From: Isochrysis galbana
Lineage: Eukaryota > Haptophyta > Isochrysidales > Isochrysidaceae
DNA: 64,000 bases
Direction of reading: 5' to 3'
NCBI GenBank assembly: GCA_018136815.1
Contig: CM030943.1
Location: forward strand, 272,046-336,045
The notes beneath the pieces were generated by a model. The model saw only the letters and a program-made list of their open reading frames with translations. It did not search any database and had not been told where the DNA came from. The position numbers and the translations under genes are program-made. Below are positions 22,664-32,723 of the stretch, piece by piece; within the stretch, counting starts at the first letter, position 1, and every line of letters begins with the position of its first letter.

Positions 22664-22704
22664 CTAGTGGGGTTGGCTAGGATATAATGTTAATTATTTT
22701 ATTT
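22664..22704 (+). mobile_element. SINE subfamily B, extreme 3' tail
   Basis: AGTGGGGTTGGCTAGGATAT followed by AATGTTAATTATTTTATTTA matches the last 40 bp of the full B element. It abuts, and supplies the stop codon of, the ORF at 22699-23946. Confidence 0.7.
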
Positions 22705-23946
22705 ACAGTCCGCATGCGTAGTGCCATTGACATAATGAGTTGCTGCCCACGTAGGGCTGTGAGGCGCCGGTTGTGGCCGCAAACTGCCATCCATATTCCG
22801 CCTCACTGGGCTGACACGGCAATTTGTTGTTCCAGTCGTGGCCCCACATTTTGTGATGTCGGCAAACAGACGAATGTAGCGTTCTTGCGTGGCATTCCAG
22901 CTCACAGTGGAGAGCACAGCGGAACGCAACTTCGCAAAGGTGGCATCGAGCAATCCTGAACGAATTTCGGCAATCTTGGCACGCACACATCGCAAATCGG
23001 CACACAAGAATTGGGCCCCTCCAAACACGTTGTACTCATTGTAGCTGGCCTGGGCTGCGTAGGCTATGGTTGGCACGCCGAGAATGACTGGATTGCTGAA
23101 ACGTTGGCCCGGCTCGTAAACTCGCGACCTTAGATCTTGGGTGTTCCAAGCGATGGCCACTCTCAAGCGTTCAAAGAAGGCACACTGACGCTGGCGAGAC
23201 TCGTTGCGAATGCGCTCCTCGTGCTTACTATGGCTGTAAGTCCACAACGAATGCCGTATCGTGAGGCCCGGCCGGGGCTCAGTTTCGATCCAAATGTGGG
23301 CTGAATCGTTCCGTTTCTCCTTGTTGAGCTGGTTGAGCAACGAGCTTTCCCAGCCAACAAGGGAACTTTCCCACCCAACGAGACCAATCACGCGATTGGC
23401 GCCACGGTCTAGTCGCGGTGTACACTGTAGGTTGAAGTAGTGCGGGATGACTGTGCACACAGGGGTGCGGCACTGATCGTCCACCTGTGGACCTGAGTTC
23501 ATAATTTGCCCGGAAAAGCGGTGGGCATACATCTCGAAAAAGTTTTTCAGCCCGGCCGGGTGCTTCCGTGGCCCTGAGGGCACCCATAGGATGTCTGCAT
23601 GGTCCAGCACGTGGTATTGGCCGATGCCATTCTCCAGTGCCCTCGCACAGACGTGCTTCACGTGGATGACAATGTGGAAGCGACGGCCAACGCCAACAGT
23701 ATGGCAATAAATCATCGCCGCGCCCAGCCGCGCCGCGGTCATCTTTCCGCGGTGGTTGCCGGATGACTGGCCATAGTACGGCACAAACAAGACGTTACTG
23801 TGCAGCAGCGCAGCAACCCCCAGCTTGTCGCGCATCACTAGCCGGCGTTGGTGCCTCTGCTTCCCATCCAAAGTCGTCACATTGAGCAGGCCTGGCTCCG
23901 CGCGGCTCACTACCTGCGTGGGGTCATGCCTTCCTCTCCAGCTCAT
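22699..23946 (-). CDS. Unrecognised 415-aa protein, C terminus cut by SINE tail
   Basis: ATG at 23946 opens an uninterrupted frame of 415 codons with mixed composition typical of a real protein. It is not Pro/Ala-biased like the shadow ORFs. The region RFSNPVILGVPTIAYAAQ to FLCADLRCVRAKIAEI resembles the C-terminal nucleotide-sugar-binding half of some protist glycosyltransferase-like proteins, but the similarity is weak and no family is claimed. A tandem VGWESSLVGWESSL is visible mid-protein. The last codons (AAA TAA) come from the B-type retroposon tail at 22664-22704, so the original C terminus has probably been lost or replaced. No intron is needed to read it. Confidence 0.6.
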   Translation of the reverse strand: MSWRGRHDPTQVVSRAEPGLLNVTTLDGKQRHQRRLVMRDKLGVAALLHSNVLFVPYYGQSSGNHRGKMTAARLGAAMIYCHTVGVGRRFHIVIHVKHVCARALENGIGQYHVLDHADILWVPSGPRKHPAGLKNFFEMYAHRFSGQIMNSGPQVDDQCRTPVCTVIPHYFNLQCTPRLDRGANRVIGLVGWESSLVGWESSLLNQLNKEKRNDSAHIWIETEPRPGLTIRHSLWTYSHSKHEERIRNESRQRQCAFFERLRVAIAWNTQDLRSRVYEPGQRFSNPVILGVPTIAYAAQASYNEYNVFGGAQFLCADLRCVRAKIAEIRSGLLDATFAKLRSAVLSTVSWNATQERYIRLFADITKCGATTGTTNCRVSPVRRNMDGSLRPQPAPHSPTWAATHYVNGTTHADCK

Positions 23947-24426
23947 CTGATTGGGCTCTCGTGCCGCTCACTCTCACTCGTGCCCACTACAGTGTGCTGC
24001 TCTCTCGGAGCACTGCTTGACCCCGTTGCGGCGTCGATTGGCTCGCTGCGCTCTCCTGCCTCTCGCCCCACGCCCCTCTCCGCCCTCTCGTCGCGCCTTC
24101 CCCCCCCGCCACTGCCTCCTCTTCACCCAACACCCAATACTTTTGTGATAGTTGGGTTTCACAGTGACGACCCACGTTCACACCGCTCCAAATGCTCTGG
24201 ATTCCTCTTCCTGCCTTCGCTCTTTCGCTGGCGGCGGTCGCGCCCGCTGGGCCGCTGGGCTGCCTCTCGCCAGCGACACAGCCCTCTCCGGAGGAGGCCC
24301 TTCTTCGAGGATAACATTCATGAGCGACGTGAGGCTAGAGACAGCGCCGACGTACTCGTCCGTGCTCGACGACCATTAGCCATTAGCCATTAGCCATTGG
24401 CCATTGGAGCTTGAAGTTAACAAAGC
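23947..24426. other. Flank of the 415-aa gene, C/T-rich
   Basis: Rich in CTCTC and CCTCT on the plus strand. It probably includes the 5' UTR and promoter of the minus-strand gene starting at 23946. At about 24376-24404 there is a short TTAGCCATTAGCCA run (7-8 bp unit, four copies). Confidence 0.4.
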
Positions 24427-24990
24427 CTAGGCCGATGGCCGGAGATTCGAGATGTGTACCTCGTCCCGGACCAACCTATTTTCGAGATCTCGGAGTTTGT
24501 ATCGAGTAGCGGACACAGCTTGATCCACACGGTATGCGACCTGAGTACCTGAGTAAAGGTAGCGCAGCTTATTGCCAGGCGAGTGTCGAGTGTCTTTTTT
24601 TTCAAGCACACCCTGTCTCCAGGTTGGAATGAGCGATGGAGCATCTTTCGAGAAGCTTCGGTGGTATTGTCGGCTTGAGCTCGGCGAGTGGCGTCGAGAG
24701 CGACCTTCCATGATGAGCGTAGCTTTTTATTGAGTTCGATAGCGTATGATCGAATAGGCGTAGTCGTAGTCGTGGCTTCGAGATCGAGAGGTTGAGGATC
24801 AGATAATTGTGCTGGTAACATCAACTCACGTCCGTATAGCAAAGCAGCAGGCGATATATAGGTACAACGCGGCCGGCGGTGGCTCGCATTGCCATAAGCA
24901 TAAGCACGAAAGGTAAGTGATCTACCCAGTGAGCGCCGCCCTCGTTGGTGGCTCTCATCATGTAAATAAATAAGGGTTTGTTGAGCGCGC
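24427..24990 (-). pseudogene. Ty3/Gypsy integrase C-terminal fragment
   Basis: Minus-strand frames give HWVDHLPFVLMLMAMRAT (about 24925), then after a frame change LLYGRELMLPAQL. SWKVALDATRRAQAD, SFQPGDRVCLKK and, again in another frame, NKLRYLYSGTQVAYRVDQAV to DEVHISNLRP follow. This order (end of the integrase core, GPY/F-type domain, C-terminal tail) is typical of Gypsy integrases. At least two frameshifts make it non-functional. No LTR was identified nearby. Confidence 0.75.
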
Positions 24991-25336
24991 TCGACGATCC
25001 CAACCCCTTCGTGTTATCCGCTCCGCGCGGCCCCAATCCACCGGGCCCGGCGTCTCAGCTGACCTGTGAGTCTGTCTGTGTGAATCTGCCCGCGAGTCGT
25101 TCAACGTCAATTTCTGTAGTCTTCAATATTTGTATTTGTATACAAAAAAATCGAATTTCGCGTTCGAACTCTTAATATTTATGCTAGGTAGGGGCCTATT
25201 AGATAGTGACCATATTAGCTGCCTGGGCGCAAAAATTACAGATCAGGGTGCTAATTTGACCTAGTTATGACAACGTGAAGTCGTTGTCTTTAAGACTACC
25301 GGTAGTCTTCGTTGCGCCGTTGCGCCCCTTCAACCG

Positions 25337-26450
25337 CTAGGTAGGAGTAGGCCCAGTTCTCCCGTCTCGTCGAGGTATGCCCTCGTAAGTTGTAATTAAT
25401 AAGAAGAAGAAGTGTGTGGCCTCGCTGATCGGTCTTTGTGGTACGAAGCCTACTTGGTTTCCGGAGATTATGTTCCCTACAACCTTGCCGAGTCTGTTCG
25501 TAAGTATTTTAGCTAGTATTTTGTAGTCGCTTTGTCTTTGTAATAGTAGTAGTAGCGTGATCGGCCTGTAGTTTCGGGGGTCGCGGGCGTCCCCTTTTTT
25601 GTATAGTAGTATTGTGGCATTGTGGCTCGAGGAGTGGACTGGCTGTGGCTGTGTGTGTGGAGTGAGACTCAAAGGGATGTCGTGACCAAGTATGGGGCAC
25701 ACCAGCAGGGACACCCAGGCTCACAGAGGGCTGAGCACGGGGGGCACTGGGGCCGGAGGGAGGCGAGGCACCGGGGGGAACACCGCCAGCACGAACATGG
25801 GGCGACGTGGGGCGAGACAGCTCGCCCAGAGCCCCTGGGAGTGTGGCCATGGGCGGGGCGACTCTCGGGAACTCTGGACGAAGACAAGAGAAAGAGCGGG
25901 AAACACACGGGACACGGGGACACGGGGGGAGCGCTAACAACTAACAAGGAAACAAAGGGCGCGCACACACAAGAAAACGAGGGAGGGGGATCGAGCATGA
26001 TCAACCCCGACCTAACACACTTGGGAAGAGAGGAGGGGGCGGTTCGGGGAATCCCGATCGGACGGAGGGGACGCGGACGAAGCGAAACCAAAACTCGCAA
26101 AGGGGGGAAACCAAGGGAGAGAGGCTCCCTAGGGGAAACCTAAGTAAGGGCGGCTCTCCCCCCCTAACCGCGACAAGTATTATGTCCCCTTCTCTCATAG
26201 TGAACGAGAGCGTCCCCTTCTCTAGTGCTTGCTTATATAGCTTCGTTAAGATAGTTGCGACTAGGGTTAGAGTTGCGTGGGTTTTGTATAATACGAATAC
26301 CTCCGCCGGTATGCGGTCTGCCGTATGCGTCGGGCCCCGCGCCCGCGCTTTTTCCACGGCTTATGCTCTGGATTGCTTGTGTGGTTTCTTCTATGGTGAT
26401 GCGCCCTTTTAGACGGCATCTATCAAGGTCGGCAATGGGGCCGGTCGGAC
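25337..26450 (-). pseudogene. LINE reverse transcriptase fragment, split by an insertion
   Basis: Two pieces of one polymerase on the minus strand. The N-terminal piece (26182-26450) includes GRITIEETTQAIQ, GKSAGPDA and, with frame changes, YEREGDIIL. The next piece (25380-25607) has LYKKGDARDPRNYRPITLL, SDYKILAKILTNRLGKVVG and NQVGFVPQRPISEATH. The residue order matches the intact copy at 29916-31030, so 25614-26175 is an insertion. Stops and frameshifts mark it as dead. Confidence 0.8.
25614..26175. mobile_element. 562-bp unidentified insertion in the LINE fragment
   Basis: Bounded by the LINE-derived hexamer AGTATT on both sides (25608-25613 and 26176-26181), consistent with a short target duplication. 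GC-rich; one strand has a 170-codon open frame (His/Gly/Arg-rich on plus, Pro/Ser-rich on minus). It matches none of the other repeats in the window as far as I can see by eye. Confidence 0.5.
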
Positions 26451-26566
26451 AGTGTGGCTCCCAGTTCTGGTTCCGGCAGCGGCGTTATTGTTATTGGTTA
26501 TTGGGGAGTACAGCCACGAGCAGTAGTATATACTAGTAGTATCTCCTGAATTCATATAGGAAGGGG

Positions 26567-26625
26567 AAAGGGCGTGGCTTCTAGAATGAGTCCTATAGCC
26601 GCGAGCGAGGCGAGAATGTTAAAAG
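26567..26625 (+). mobile_element. LINE/SINE-type 3' tail fragment
   Basis: GGGCGTGGCTTC..GAGTCCTATAGCCGC..GAGGCGAGAATGTTAAAAGG has the same layout as the tails at 28375, 50405, 53766 and 54928: a GTGGCT box, a GC-rich arm and GAGAATRTTAA. Confidence 0.55.
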
Positions 26626-26779
26626 GTTTGTTTTCCCGCTAGCCAACAAGATGCTCTACAACTCTACTACTCTACTACTCTACAATCAATTGTTCGTAGT
26701 AGTAGAGTAATAGAACCATTCGCCCTGAGACAGGGCAAATGGTAGGTATTAATAGAATAATCGATCGGATCGATCGATC

Positions 26780-26954
26780 GCCCCCCCCCCCCCCGCTTTT
26801 CGTCCCTCCCTCCCTCCCCCCTCCCTCCCTCCCTCCCTCCCCCCTCCCTCTCTCCCTCCCTCCCCCCCTTCCTCCCTCCCTCCCTCCCTCCCTCCCCTCC
26901 CTCCCTCCCTCCCTCCCCCCCCTCCCTCCCTCCCTCCCTCCCTCCCCCCCCCCC
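26780..26954. repeat. Homopyrimidine tract (C run and CCCT/CCTC repeats)
   Basis: A run of about 15 C is followed, after CGCTTTTCG, by about 150 bp of (CCCT)n with C runs. It ends 24 bp before the ATG of the downstream gene. A mirror-like homopurine-homopyrimidine tract of this length can form triplex DNA. Confidence 0.85.
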
Positions 26955-26977
26955 GCCCCGCTCTTCCACAGAGAGCG

Positions 26978-28236
26978 ATGGGAGCAGCGGCCGACAGCTC
27001 GTTCGACTTTGTCGTGCTTGGCGCTGGCAGCGTTGGCGCCTTTGTGGGCTGCGCGCTGGACAAGGCAGGGCACAGGGTGGCATTCCTCGTCCGCAGAGGT
27101 GATCACGCGGGCAAGTTGTCTCAGTTCGGCCTCTCAGCATCGTGCTCTGCAGACCCGGCCTTCTCGCATCGAATCCCACCCTCGCGGATCGCGGTTGGCA
27201 CCGATCCACAGGTGCTGCAGCGGTGCACGTACATCCTCGTGTGCACAAAGCGCGTCTCGAATGATCACGTCGCGCGCCTCCTCCTCGATTCGAACACTAC
27301 GGCGACGACAATACTCCTGCAGAACGGAATGGGCGCAGCCATCGATGTGATCCACGCAGCTGGCGCTGCAGGTGGCAGGTTGCCAACCCTTGTTGATAGC
27401 GTTGTTGACCTAAGCTCGACATTTGATGAGGAACGTTGTCATGTGGCTTTAGAAGAGAGTCTGGACACGGCGCTCATCCTGCTTGATGGTGCATGCGCAG
27501 CCAGCGAGAAGCTGGCTGACGTCATGTCGTCTACCTCGTTGATCGTACGTGCTTGTGCACCGCTGAGCGATTTCCAAGCGGGAAAGCTTCTAGTGAACAT
27601 GTCCAATGCAGTCAATGCACTTAGTGGCCTCTCGATATTAGACATGTTCCTTGGCGATTCTGGCTACCGGAACGTGTTAGCGGAATCCATCTCTGAGGCT
27701 CAGCAAGTGTTTCGTGCTGGAGGCATCACACCCCACGCGCCTAACCCTCGCAACGAACTGCAAGTGCGATTTTTCCCTACTATCTTGCGTTTGCCAACAT
27801 GCGCCTTCTCACTGGTGGCGAGACGAAAGCTGCGTGGAAAGGCGGATGCCAAGACATCCATGAGCCAGGACCTCGACCTCAGGTATGGCAATAGGGTGTT
27901 TCGAGACGGTAGCGCGATCATGGTGCATGCATGGGCCATGGTCATTTGTCCCTCGTGTGAGCTCGCTTTTGCGAAATATTGCGCCATTGATCTCGTGTGG
28001 ATAAAATTTGGCGTTGGATGATCCCGGCCTCACCTACCCGTTGCAGGCGCTGTCCGACGGAGGTGGCGTACCTTAACGGCAAAATCGTTCGTCTCGGGCG
28101 CGCTCACGCCATCCAGACCCCGGTGAACGAGAAGCTGCTCAACTTGGTGCAGGAGGTGGAAGAGCAACGCCTTGGGAGAAGCCGGAAGGTCATGACGGCG
28201 TCGGAGTTGCTTGTAGCTGTGGGGATGTCTGGGTGA
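26978..28236 (+). CDS. Ketopantoate reductase-like (ApbA/PanE) oxidoreductase
   Basis: Two exons, 26978-27882 and 28047-28236, flank a 164-bp GT-AG intron (AG|GTATGG to TTGCAG|G) and give a 364-residue protein. The N terminus has the nucleotide-binding VVLGAGSVGAFVG, then ILLQNGMG. The C-terminal helical domain has GKLLVNMSNAVNAL (the family Lys and Asn) and, only after splicing, RRCPTEVAYLNGKIV, which holds the conserved Glu and Asn-Gly. Family members reduce 2-oxoacids, classically ketopantoate to pantoate for CoA synthesis, with NADPH. Many eukaryotic paralogs have unknown substrates. No transit peptide is evident. The pyrimidine tract just upstream may be 5' UTR or promoter. Confidence 0.9.
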
Positions 28237-28374
28237 AGAAATGTTGCTCAGGGTGGGGCGGGATGAAGTGTGGGTTGCACCGGTGCATTCCCAAAAGAGA
28301 ATTGACGGCTTATTATTGGGCTCGATTTGGGAGCGATCAAAGTGCTACCATGCGCGAGCATCTACTTTGTGGCC

Positions 28375-28720
28375 TCAAAAAAAAACTTCATAATATTCTT
28401 ACCGCACTCGCGGCGCATGGAACCACTACTTACCAAAAAACATCGGAAGATTCTGGACTACACACCTACTAGTTCAAAAACAAATCTTTTTATATTCTGG
28501 CCTCGCGCGTGGCTATAGGGATCACTACTGTAGCCACGCCCAGATCCCTTCCCTCCCTCACTTCTCACTTCCCGCCTTGCGGCAACTCCCCTCGTTGTCT
28601 ACGTAGGGGCTCAGGTTGCGGGGGGGGGCTGGGTTGGGCGGGGTGCACCTGCCCCCAGCGGTATGTTCTCGTCCTCCTCATGTGCCGCTGGGTGGCCCGT
28701 CTCTTTTTTGGTGTGACGCG
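28375..28720 (-). mobile_element. Two LINE/SINE-type 3' tail fragments
   Basis: 28378-28430 (TAATATTCTTACCGCACTCG, CGGCGCATGGAACCAC) is the inverse of 50890-50935. 28483-28720 (TTTTTATATTCTGGCCTCGC, GTAGCCACGCCCA, CTTGCGGCAACTCCCCTCG) matches 53766-53960. On the minus strand both end GARNATATTA followed by A-rich sequence. No ORF. Confidence 0.65.
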
Positions 28721-29049
28721 GGTGCCTCGGTGTTAGTGGGTTACCCCTTCGCTCGTGGCGGTCCTACGTCCTACGTCCTACGTGCTACGTGAGCGGGTTG
28801 TTCGGAGAGGGAATTGCGCCTCATCTTCAGGCGAGTCTCTCGGCGAGGCCAAGCGCTTTCGCCACGAAGCTGAGGTTTGTACTCATCTTTAGTCTTTGTC
28901 TAACTTTTTCAACTACTTTCTTTTATAAGTGGGGGTCAATGGGGAGGTCGACACCCGATGCGACGATGCGACAGGCGGGCACCGCGAAAGCGCGGCGTCA
29001 GACGAAGAACGACTCAAGAGGCGGGTAGTTTGCGCCAGAACTCTTTGAT

Positions 29050-29907
29050 TAGGGACAGGCCAGAGTTTCGTTTGAGACCTGCCCAAATTTCGTTCGATAT
29101 TTCGCCAATATTTCGCGTTTCCCCACCCAAATTTCGACAATATTTCGTGGTGAACATGTGGAGTTGCGCTCACGTGTACACGTGTACTCGTGTACTTACG
29201 CCGATCGACGATCGACGATACGCTGCATGCTATATATATCTAGTGTTAACTATTATAATCAATATGAAGTGTTAGTGTTTATGTTGAGTTTAAGTATTAA
29301 TTAAGATGTGAGATATCTATTATCTATTAATTATAACTACATACATTACTCTGATTCAGTAATTTACGCTCTGATAACCAAACTACAAGACTACAAGCCA
29401 CGAGTCAGACCTCACTTGTCATCATTCAGCACGTGTCACGTTGGTGGTACCAGAGCATCAATGCTCAATGCGCACACTGGAGCTGATCGGACAACGAATT
29501 CGAATTCATTCGCACGCCTCCAAGCATGCACTTCAATAACAAAAACACGCGCTCACACGACGCGGAAGTTAGGAGACAAAGCAAAAGAAATACGGGCACC
29601 TCGCGACCAAGCTGGAAGCTGAGAGTGGTTTGCCCTCCACTAGCCACCAACTCCAACTCATAATGGAGGATACGTGAAAAGCTGCGGTTTTGTCGCGCGT
29701 CACGCGTCGGGAATTTCGCGCCAGTCATTCCCGACCCCCCCCCCCAAATAGTAGTATATTTATTGCCCATCGACCCCCGTCCCCCCCTTGGTATTGTGTC
29801 CATGTCCCTTAGACGGCCCCAAATTTCGCGAAATTTCGAACGAAATCGACGCTCGGAAAATGAGCCCAAATTTCGAAAAAAATTTCCGAAATCCTGGCCC
29901 GTCCCTA
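29050..29907 (-). mobile_element. hAT DNA transposon, deletion derivative
   Basis: An 858-bp element with an exact 8-bp target duplication, TCTTTGAT, at 29042-29049 and 29908-29915. Its terminal inverted repeats begin TAGGGACAGGCCAGAGTTTC and, from the right, TAGGGACGGGCCAGGATTTC. Removing one duplication rejoins a LINE frame (QAIK|EFWRKL). An internal minus-strand ORF (29465-29869) contains VFLLLCLLTSASCERVFLLL, which is the hAT C-terminal dimerisation motif, followed by a KCMLGG..SLSDQLQ segment. So it derives from an autonomous hAT that lost most of its transposase. Both termini are rich in AATTTCG repeats. Confidence 0.9.
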
Positions 29908-29915
29908 TCTTTGAT

Positions 29916-31030
29916 GGCTTGGGGTCCCCCTAGGGGGACTCCCAAGATGGTTGCGCATTCGCTCCATTTCAGCCATTTGTATCTTTGGAAGCTCGCGGGC
30001 GGGCGTTTTCCCTTCTGGGAGCCCATCCTCAGTCCCTCAAACTTTTGGTCATTGGGTTTGCCACACGAGGCCGCCGCGTATCTTTCTACCCATCTGAGGG
30101 AACGCGCCAGGCTGTTGTAGTCCGCTGCTAGGAGTTGTGTATCGTCCGCGAACTGGCTTATCTTGAGTTCGGCCCCGTTCACTACGATGCCTTCTGTGTC
30201 GTCGTCCTCGTTTATCACTCTGGTGAGGGCTTCCGCCGTCAGGAGGAAGGCCAACGGGGAGAGCGGGCATCCTTGAGGGACGCCGCTCGCTACGTTGAAC
30301 GGGAAGCTTCTTCCCCCGTTCGCTTTGATGTATCGGATAGGTTTGGCCTCGGAGTTCGTGAGGGCCTTCGCATATTTTCTGAAGTTCCCTCCGAATTTTA
30401 GCTTTTCGAGGACCAGGTGGTAGAACTCCCAATTGACTCTGTCGAAGGTCTTTTCCCAGTCAAGCGCAAGGAGGAGTCCTGGCTCTCCCGTTTCGTCTAG
30501 GTATGCGTTCGTCAGCTGTAACAGGTGGGTGGCTTCGCCAATTAACCGTTGCGGGACGAAGCCCAGTTGGTCCTTTGAGATTATATTCCCGATTACCTTT
30601 TTTAATCTGTTCGTAAGCACTTTGGCTAATATCTTATAGTCGCTTTGCAGGAGCGTGATAGGTCTATAGTTTCTAGGGTCGCGTGTGTCTCCCTTTTTGT
30701 AGAGAAGTATTATGTCTCCTTCTCTCATGGATACGTTTAGGTGCCCCTGCTCGAGTGCTAGGTTTAGCATCCTTAGGAAGTCATGTTTCACTAGGTCTGT
30801 GAAACTTTTATAGAACTCCGCCGGTAGCGCGTCCGGCCCCGCGCTTTTGCCGCTCCCTATCTGTGTGATGGCGTCCGTTAGTTCCTCCATCGTTATCCTC
30901 CCTTCTATGGCCTCGCTGTCGTGTTTGTTCATTGGGCGTGGGGGGGCTGTGCCTGATCTGCTTAGAATCGCTCTGCCGAGGGCAGCGGCGGTGAGAATGA
31001 GAGGCCCGGTGGGACATGGCTGTGAGGGGT
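29916..31030 (-). CDS. LINE reverse transcriptase (L1-like), truncated by hAT insertion
   Basis: An open minus-strand frame with the usual non-LTR polymerase motifs in order: GRITMEELTDAITQIGSGKS, AGPDALPAEFY, EGDIILLYKKGDTRDPRNYR, LANRL-like KVLTNRLKKVIG, QLGFVPQRL, LLLALDWEKTFDRVNW, ASGVPQGCPLSPLAFLL and the catalytic box as FADDTQLLA. It continues to ILGVPLGGPQAIK, where the hAT element at 29050-29907 interrupts it. Beyond the element only EFWRKL remains. The polymerase core has no stop, so insertion and truncation look recent. No endonuclease domain is visible upstream within this frame. Confidence 0.85.
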
Positions 31031-31099
31031 GAAAATGGGGGTTTCTCTTCCATGGCCGGACCCCGTCCGGTACGGCGGTAGTGACGCGGTCGGGAGGGG

Positions 31100-31605
31100 G
31101 AGGGGCTCGGTAGCGCGGATGCAACAGTGGCGAGACCGGAGTCGCACGCACCTACTCGGCCTCGGAGGGTGGATGTGGTCGCTTCGAAGTGCGACTGGTT
31201 CATGGGGAATGGGGGGGCGCCCTCGGCGGCGGGCCCTGTGGAGCTGTGGAGAGGAGAGTCGCGAGCTGGCTGCCCGAGCGCATCGAGTTGGAGGAGTACA
31301 TCCTCCGCGTTTGCGAGTGTGGTGACACAGAAGGCACGGGCGCCGCGCTCACACCCCAGACCATCATTGACGATGACGATGAAACTCGCCGGCCGGCAGG
31401 CTATTCCCTTGAAGGGCCCGATGATACCGAGGGGGTCAGCAGCAACGGCAAGGAGGACGACCTCCTCGCCGTCGTCGCTTTCGGCGGATGAGCTCTCGAG
31501 GAGCTCATCCCACTGTCGATCCTCGTCCGCTGCGATTCCTAGCGCGAGCGCCAGTTCCAGTTCGGCGTCCTCCAGCTCCCGCGCCGTGAAGGGGCGGGTT
31601 GGCAT
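31100..31605 (-). CDS. Acidic hypothetical protein N-terminal region
   Basis: ATG at 31605 starts MPTRPFTARELEDAELELAL, then an acidic Ala/Glu/Asp/Ser stretch (DEDRQWDELLESSSAESDDG) and a hydrophobic FIVIVNDGLGCERGARAF segment. The frame stays open into the LINE to the left. The acidic Leu/Ala start is reminiscent of N termini of some PIF/Harbinger-type transposase genes, but nothing confirms it. The 3' end is likely cut by LINE sequence near 31030. Confidence 0.35.
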
Positions 31606-31699
31606 CGCCGCACGCTGTCGCAACACACGCGGGAACCCAGGGAGAGGTCGGGAAGAGAGCGGGGACGTCGGTTCACCACACTCACTGTAACAACGAGAC

Positions 31700-32723
31700 A
31701 ACTTGTATTCTGGTAGACGGCAGCCATTGGAAAGTCATCAGAAAAACGTGAACAGGAAATTACAGGGATAGAGCAGAAACATAGAGGAAGGGATGTGGTC
31801 TCGCCATAGATCGAGCGACGGTCCAGAACAGCGAAATTGGAGCGGGGCGCAGTGAAACCCGTCGCGGTCCGCAGGTCTTTTGTAGAAGTTGGCTTTCCAC
31901 GGGTTTCACCGCGACTCGAGCAAGTGAAACCACAACAGTGAAACCCAAGTGGAACCCCCGCAAAAAACCTCTGATGGCTCATATCGAGTCCGTCCCATGT
32001 GTGACGGAACGCGACCTCCCCCATTTCGATTCGTTTGATCTCGTCCACTCCGTGTCCTTCCCTCTCCCCCGGCTGCGCTCGCTCTCTCCCTCTCTCCCTC
32101 AGTGCAGTGAGTGAGTAGCTAGCTCGTCCGCCGCGTAGTGTACTTCCTACTCCATGGGGGAAAGAAAGGGCCGGCGGCCGTCGCAGGGGCACAAGGAGAG
32201 GGGCAGCGGGGGCGGGGGCGGGGGGGGGGGGGGGGGGGGGGGCGCTTTCGGTCTCACGTTTGAACACACTCCAACTGTCCCTCTCAAACCGCTCCCCCCC
32301 CTCTCCTCTTCCTCCCTCTCGCCTCTCTCTGCATCCCTTTCACTCTCTGTCTGCCCTCTCTTCTTTTACAACACATTCCCAATCCCTGTCCTCTTCCTCT
32401 TCTTCTCTTCCCCCCCTCTTCCTCTTGTTGTTTGTTCCCTCTCCCTATTGAGGAAGACGCCTCTCTTCCTCTAAAGAATCGGAGAAGAGGGGAGGGAGGG
32501 GGGGCCAGCCAGCAGCGGGCGCGCCGTCCAACACCCCCCCCCCGCCCCTTCCACATCTCTCTCTTTCTCAGAGAAAGAGGAGAGTGCCGGGAGGGGAGTG
32601 CCGGCTGGCGAGGAGCCGTGGGGAGGGAAGCAGAGAGGGGGAGAAGCAGGGAAAGGGCGGGGGTTCAGCGGGAGTTGGGCCAAACCGGCGCTGTGAGAGG
32701 GTGCGGGGCACACGCGAGTGGGC
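31700..32723. other. Intergenic with inverted repeat, G23 run and C/T tract
   Basis: GTGAAACCCGT (31852-31862) and its exact complement ACGGGTTTCAC (31899-31909) form an 11-bp inverted repeat; GTGAAACC recurs at 31923 and 31938. A run of 23 G lies at 32220-32242. 32280-32480 is C/T-rich (CTCTTCCTCCCTCTC type). This is probably the promoter and 5' UTR of the gene at 32724, with shadows only on the other strand. Confidence 0.45.

Noticed and set aside
26735-27106. Gly/Glu-Arg-rich minus-strand ORFs over the CCCT tract
   Set aside because: Pure consequence of the simple repeat; all frames are open.
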